64,000 bases of DNA from assembly GCF_048771995.1 (NCBI RefSeq), contig NC_133036.1:15965001-16029000 (forward strand), in the 5' to 3' direction. Of this stretch, positions 60,501 through 64,000 are shown in pieces (within the stretch, counting starts at the first letter, position 1; each line of letters opens with the position of its first letter). This DNA is from Taeniopygia guttata (lineage: Eukaryota > Chordata > Aves > Passeriformes > Estrildidae). Under the pieces are notes generated by a model that worked only from the letters and a program-made list of their open reading frames with translations, did not search any database and had not been told where the DNA came from. A program made the translations under genes and the position numbers.

Positions 60501-63269
60501 ACACTCCTGCTCCTCATCCTCCCTGATTCCTTCTTTGCAGCCTCCCTGTTTTCTTTCTACAGTCCTGGTGGCACTGTGTCCTTTTCTGAGCTGTCCAGCC
60601 CAGGGGACACAGCTTTTCTTACATCCCCAGGGTAGTGAACTTGAAAATTCACCTGAAAAACTTCTGAGCCAGCATAATGGGAGCAGTGGATAAGGCAGAT
60701 CAGAAGCTGAGGGTGAGAGGTAAGGAGGAATCTGTGGTCCTTAAGCTCCATCTCAGGGGCTGCTTAGGCACATTAAGATAGGGCCATGTGTCAAATCCTT
60801 TAAGGAGTGAAATAACTTTGCATCATTGAATATAACATATAATGTTATTGCTATTAAAAAGGGGAAGGTCACTGCAAGATAAAAGGTATCAAAAGGATGG
60901 TTACTCATCCTTCCCCAGGCACTGGGGCCCTGCTGCAGCCCAGCTGTGCTGGCACTGCACCTCGTGGCCACACTGTGCCACCTCCTGCCACTTGCTCAAA
61001 GTCCTCTGCAGACTGTGCTGGAAGGTTCACAGTCACCTCTGTAGCTCTCATTTCTGTCCCAAAACACGAGAGACAGTAACTAATGAAGAGTCATTCCCTG
61101 ACCTGTTTTAGGGCAGTATAAATGACACACAAAAGTCATTTAAATCTATTTTGCTTTTCACTGAAATGCACAGTTCCTACATGGCTAATTATATAATCTC
61201 AAATGTGGTGTGTTTTTACCTTTAAATGTTTTTGTAGGTAAAACTCATACATGTACCCCAAAGTAGGTGAAAACTAAGTTTGAAGCACTGGCATGCATAG
61301 AATACAAAGTCTGCTGCATTTAGTTACAGTATTTTAGGTGTTACCTATCATAAATATGAAAAACAATTGACTGTTCTATTATTATATGTATAGCAATTAC
61401 ATAAAATGTTTTATACAGTCACCCATGAATTCTTAAATATCTTTTTATCTATACCAATGAAAATATCACAGGTACCTTTTTTCCTTATCTTGCCAGTAAC
61501 GTGCTGCTCACTCTCCTTCTCTCCCTCTGCTGATGTGGGGACACAGCTTGGTGCTGCTTCCAGCAACTTCATGATGTTTGAGTTCTTGATTTTAAAAGTT
61601 TACATTTTCACCATTATTAAAGAAAAAGAAAAACAACAGTACAATTTAGTATTCAGTCTGTGCAGAGTATGTTAATAATGCTTGTATGAATCAATACAAC
61701 ACATATAAAATAACTCATAAAAACAAACTTGAAATTCTATCATTCTGAGTAGGGACAAAATCAGTGCTCCACAAAATACACTTTAAAGCAGTGATGATGT
61801 TGGAGTCCTGATCTCTTATTTTAAGCTGTATTACTTATGGGTAAGCCAATTTCAGTTTAAATGGTAACATCCATACCAAAATTGATTCAGTACAGAATTT
61901 TGTGGTCATTAAGCTACATCTCAGAGGCCATTTAAGCACATTAAGATAGGAGTTATGTGTCAAATCCTTTAAACAGTGAAATAATTCTGTATCATTTAAT
62001 ATTACATATAATGTTATTGCTATTAATAAAGAGGAAGGTCAGAGTGATCTATTGCAAGATAAAAGGAATCAAAAGGCCTGCAGGGCAGAAGATGGTGGGT
62101 GAGACAAGGAACGTTGCTACCAGCGCAAGTGATCAGTGCAACGTGTTCATTTGTCTACATCCAACATTGCTTCTGCTCTCTCTGCCATTACAAAGACTTT
62201 AACATTAATTTTATCCAGCTCTGTGCTTCCACTCTTTCTAGACTCATCCTTTTAGTCTAGGATAACTTATTCTAGAAACTCAGCCGGTTTTCCCAGGCCA
62301 CCAGAATCATGGCTAGGCTGCAGTAGGAACAGGCACCCCGGCGTTTCTGTGCCCCCAGGAGCTGGCTGCAGCACTCACGGGCTCGGCGCAGTCTGCAGGG
62401 CTGCAGGCGCAGGCTGCAGGGGTGCAGGCGCAGGCTGCAGGGGTGCAGGCGCAGGCTGCAGCGGTGCAGGTGCAGTCTGCAGGGCTGCAGGCGCAGGCTG
62501 CAGGGCTGCAGGCGCAGGCTGCAGCGGTGCAGCCGCGCTCGTTGCGCAGGTGCCGCAGGGCTCCGTGCTGCAGCAGCAATGCCACCAGCTCCTCGCTCCC
62601 GCCTGCCGCGGCCTCGTGCAGGGCTGTGCTGCCCTCGGCGTTGGAGAGGTTCACGGAGGCTCCGTGCTGCACAAAGGGAAACCACAGTGAGAAAGGAGCA
62701 GGGCAGGGCAGCAGCCCCAGAGCTGCACACGGCCAGGGGCAGCTGCACCACCAGTGCCACAAGAACCCACCCGGCCACGTTGCTGCCCCATCTCATTGCC
62801 ACGGCTTCAGGGATCAGCTCATTTCGGTTTTGCATATATCTGTTACATATTCCAAGCTTCAGAGAAACCCCCAACCCTACGTGATAGAATCCCAGGCAAG
62901 AAAGCCTGCACCTGCCACATAAAAGTTCCATAAAAACAGCTACCTGTACAATAGTGAGGTAATATTTATCTAATTAACATCTGTGAAGGGATGGGATTGA
63001 AAGGAATAAGTTTAGAAAAACTCCTATTTCTTTCCCCAAGTATTTTTGACAGAGGAATGCATAACTAAAAATACTGATCCTGAGTACTGGGTAAATACAG
63101 GTATCACATGAGAAATACCAGCAAAACACTCTGTCTTCAGTGATCTTACCTGCAACAACAGAGCAGCAGTCTCATAGTGACCATTCAAGCATGCATAAAT
63201 TAAGGGAGTATTTCCATATACATCCTTTTTATTTAGTTTAGCATTGTAATCCATCAGACACTGTACCAC
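56557..63269 (-). CDS. ANKRD27: ANKRD27 (VARP), 3' part, six exons to the stop codon
   Basis: ANKRD27 is an endosomal protein. Its VPS9 domain activates Rab21, its ankyrin repeats bind Rab32/Rab38, and other parts bind VAMP7 and retromer. Six exons here (63150-63269, 62379-62666, 61476-61584, 59940-60021, 59344-59416, 56557-57561) join in phase to 558 residues and a TGA stop. Family blocks are VVQCLMDYNAKLNKKD, GNTPLIYACLNGHYETAALL, HGASVNLSN, NSNIMKLLEAAPSCV, DDPISRQLQLVQS, TRDKSVPNF and RRHTV, all matching the human C-terminal half. The VPS9 domain and first ankyrin set lie right of the window. Two in-frame minisatellites add 42 residues inside the last ankyrin repeat and 252 near the C-terminus. 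Tail-to-tail order with PDCD5 supports the call. Confidence 0.93.
56620..57375 (-). repeat. 27-bp GC-rich minisatellite in the last coding exon of ANKRD27, 28 units
   Basis: The plus-strand unit is CGGGCTGCGGGAGCATCCCT then CCCTGCC. Units differ at a few sites (CGG/CAG, CAT/CCT, CCT/CGC/CAC/CAT) but not in length, so the array of 756 bases keeps every frame open. Confidence 0.95.
59344..59416 (-). CDS. ANKRD27: ANKRD27 exon, C-terminal region
   Basis: The exon encodes KEKHLRRTITRDKSVPNFD; the block RDKSVPN matches human RDRSVPN. Acceptor AATCTTTTTCAG, donor CAG|GTAAGT; phase 2 in, phase 0 out. Confidence 0.88.
59940..60021 (-). CDS. ANKRD27: ANKRD27 exon, C-terminal region
   Basis: The exon encodes VHPKPCKEADDPISRQLQLV QSINRFN; the human counterpart contains LPDEPFTRQFYFVHSAGQF. 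Acceptor AAACCCCCAG, donor CAA|GTAAGC; phase 1 in, phase 2 out. Confidence 0.88.
60727..60897 (+). repeat. First copy of a diverged intronic direct repeat
   Basis: It shares TGTGTCAAATCCTTTAA, CATATAATGTTATTGCTATT and GCAAGATAAAAGG with the second copy at 61895-62077. Confidence 0.85.
61476..61584 (-). CDS. ANKRD27: ANKRD27 exon after the last ankyrin repeat
   Basis: The exon encodes NSNIMKLLEAAPSCVPTSAE and HVTGKIRKK. It corresponds to human NSKIMELLQVVPSCV...VKIRKK. Acceptor TTTTAAAATCAAG (weak tract), donor AAAG|GTACCT; phase 0 in, phase 1 out. Confidence 0.9.
61895..62077 (+). repeat. Second copy of a diverged intronic direct repeat
   Basis: It matches 60727-60897 with scattered changes and about 12 extra bases near 62041-62053. 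Confidence 0.85.
62379..62666 (-). CDS. ANKRD27: ANKRD27 exon, terminal ankyrin repeats with 42-residue in-frame expansion
   Basis: The exon has 96 codons, phase 0 in and out (acceptor CCCTTTGTGCAG, donor CCC|GTGAGT). It encodes HGASVNLSNAEGSTALHEAA and ELVALLLQHGA, a normal ankyrin repeat, then LRHLRNERGCTA, the start of the last repeat. Six 7-residue units rich in Ala and Cys follow, and the exon ends in ADCAEP. From memory the human exon has about 54 codons and reads ...KRQRTAVDCAEQ, so the difference equals the six units exactly. Next-exon residues NSNIMKLLEA complete the ankyrin repeat. Confidence 0.88.
62397..62522 (-). repeat. 21-bp coding minisatellite in ANKRD27, six units
   Basis: The translated units are AACACSP, AACACSP, ADCTCTA, AACACTP, AACACTP and AACACSP. 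On the plus strand they appear as repeated GCTGCAGGGGTGCAGGCGCA-type sequence. No frameshift or stop occurs, and flanking codons join to a normal ankyrin repeat. Confidence 0.9.
62667..63149. other. ANKRD27 intron between two ankyrin exons
   Basis: The intron is GC-rich near the 62.4-kb exon and AT-rich farther on. No other feature is seen. Confidence 0.6.
63150..63269 (-). CDS. ANKRD27: ANKRD27 exon, ankyrin repeat
   Basis: The exon encodes VVQCLMDYNAKLNKKDVYGN TPLIYACLNGHYETAALLLQ in two halves: the end of one ankyrin repeat and a nearly complete second one. Acceptor TTTCAATAG, donor CAG|GTAAGA; phase 0 in and out, 40 codons. Confidence 0.93.
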
Positions 63270-64000
63270 CTATTGAAAGAAGTAACAACTTTACTCTTAC
63301 TGAGTAGGAGTACTGAGTTACTGAGTATGACACTAATTTTCATACTTTAACACCCACATTTAAAAAAGAAAAAATTAAACAACTACAAAAAAGGCCAGAA
63401 AATAAAACTCAAGGTGTATGAAAAATAAATATAAACAGAACTTAACAAAACAAAACCACCACAGCAGCAGCATCCTTTTCCAAAGTCATCACAACACTTG
63501 GAAGGAGTTCTTTATACTGTAATTACCCCATGAACTAATCTACAACTATCCCATGAATTAACCTACAACTCTGAGTTGTATTCCTTGCTTCCCTCGTGCC
63601 TTTTCAAAATTCTCTTTTTTTTCCCTCCTGAAATCTTCAGCTCCTTATTTTTAAAATCCTATTTTTCTTCTTTTCTGCATCTTTCCATTTGCCTTTTTGC
63701 CCCTGCTTTTTCATATTTGTTATTTTCCTGTCTCATTTACTCTCCCTTCTGTATTGACACCCTCTTCCCATGGGCTTATGCTTCTCCTTCACTGCTTTTA
63801 CTTCCCTGACTCGAAGTGAGGGATGAGTAATCTGCTGCCTCGAAGCTGCACTCCACACATGATCTATTTAAGAAGTTGAAAATACAGTAAATATTCAGTA
63901 CTGTGGCTACTGAAGATACCAAGACACAAACATAACCCAGAGAAGGTACAGAGGAACAAACACAGAAGATTCAGCTGCACAAGGGATGTTTAAAGCATTT
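63270..64000. other. ANKRD27 intron, right edge of window
   Basis: The region is pyrimidine- and AT-rich with no ankyrin-coding exon that I can detect. The next upstream exon should lie past the window. Confidence 0.55.

Larger units (their letters stand above)
57562..62378. other. ANKRD27 introns between the last five exons
   Basis: These are AT-rich introns with no recognised gene. They contain two diverged copies of a 170-bp sequence at 60727-60897 and 61895-62077, one on each side of the exon at 61476-61584. Confidence 0.6.

Overview
The window looks like nuclear DNA of a bird. At least seven fragments read as CR1 retrotransposon 3' ends (the main avian interspersed repeat), exons are short with large introns, and PDCD5 and ANKRD27 sit tail to tail as they do in other amniotes. 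All exon limits were worked out by hand from GT/AG signals, reading phase and remembered family sequences. The phases chain without a break in all three genes, but no alignment program was run.

Region 1 (about 1-38.6 kb, minus strand) holds the 5' part of a very large classic type III cadherin, related to the DN-cadherin / chicken Hz-cadherin family. Eighteen consecutive coding exons give about 1,876 residues: a signal peptide and roughly 17 cadherin repeats. It ends at a GDENDN...YSYKG junction, which in this family leads into the membrane-proximal EGF/LamG region. That region, the membrane segment and the catenin-binding tail lie off the left edge. Exon 1 lies in a CpG-rich block and is separated from exon 2 by a 13.7 kb intron.

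Region 2 (38.6-49.5 kb) shows no gene I can support. It contains AT microsatellites, a 29-base A run and a 39-bp GC-rich minisatellite at 48.5-49.05 kb.

Region 3 (49.57-53.6 kb, plus strand) is a complete six-exon PDCD5 gene of 126 codons. It has a CpG promoter with two inverted CCAAT boxes, and a minisatellite that copies the exon 1 splice donor seven times.

Region 4 (56.5-64 kb, minus strand) is the 3' part of ANKRD27 (VARP): six exons covering the last ankyrin repeats to the stop codon. Two GC-rich minisatellites lie inside its reading frame. One adds six 7-residue units within the last ankyrin repeat. The other gives 28 units of 9 residues at the C-terminus. Together with the arrays at 48.5 and 49.6 kb they form a 14-kb cluster of minisatellites, which is the most unusual property of this window.
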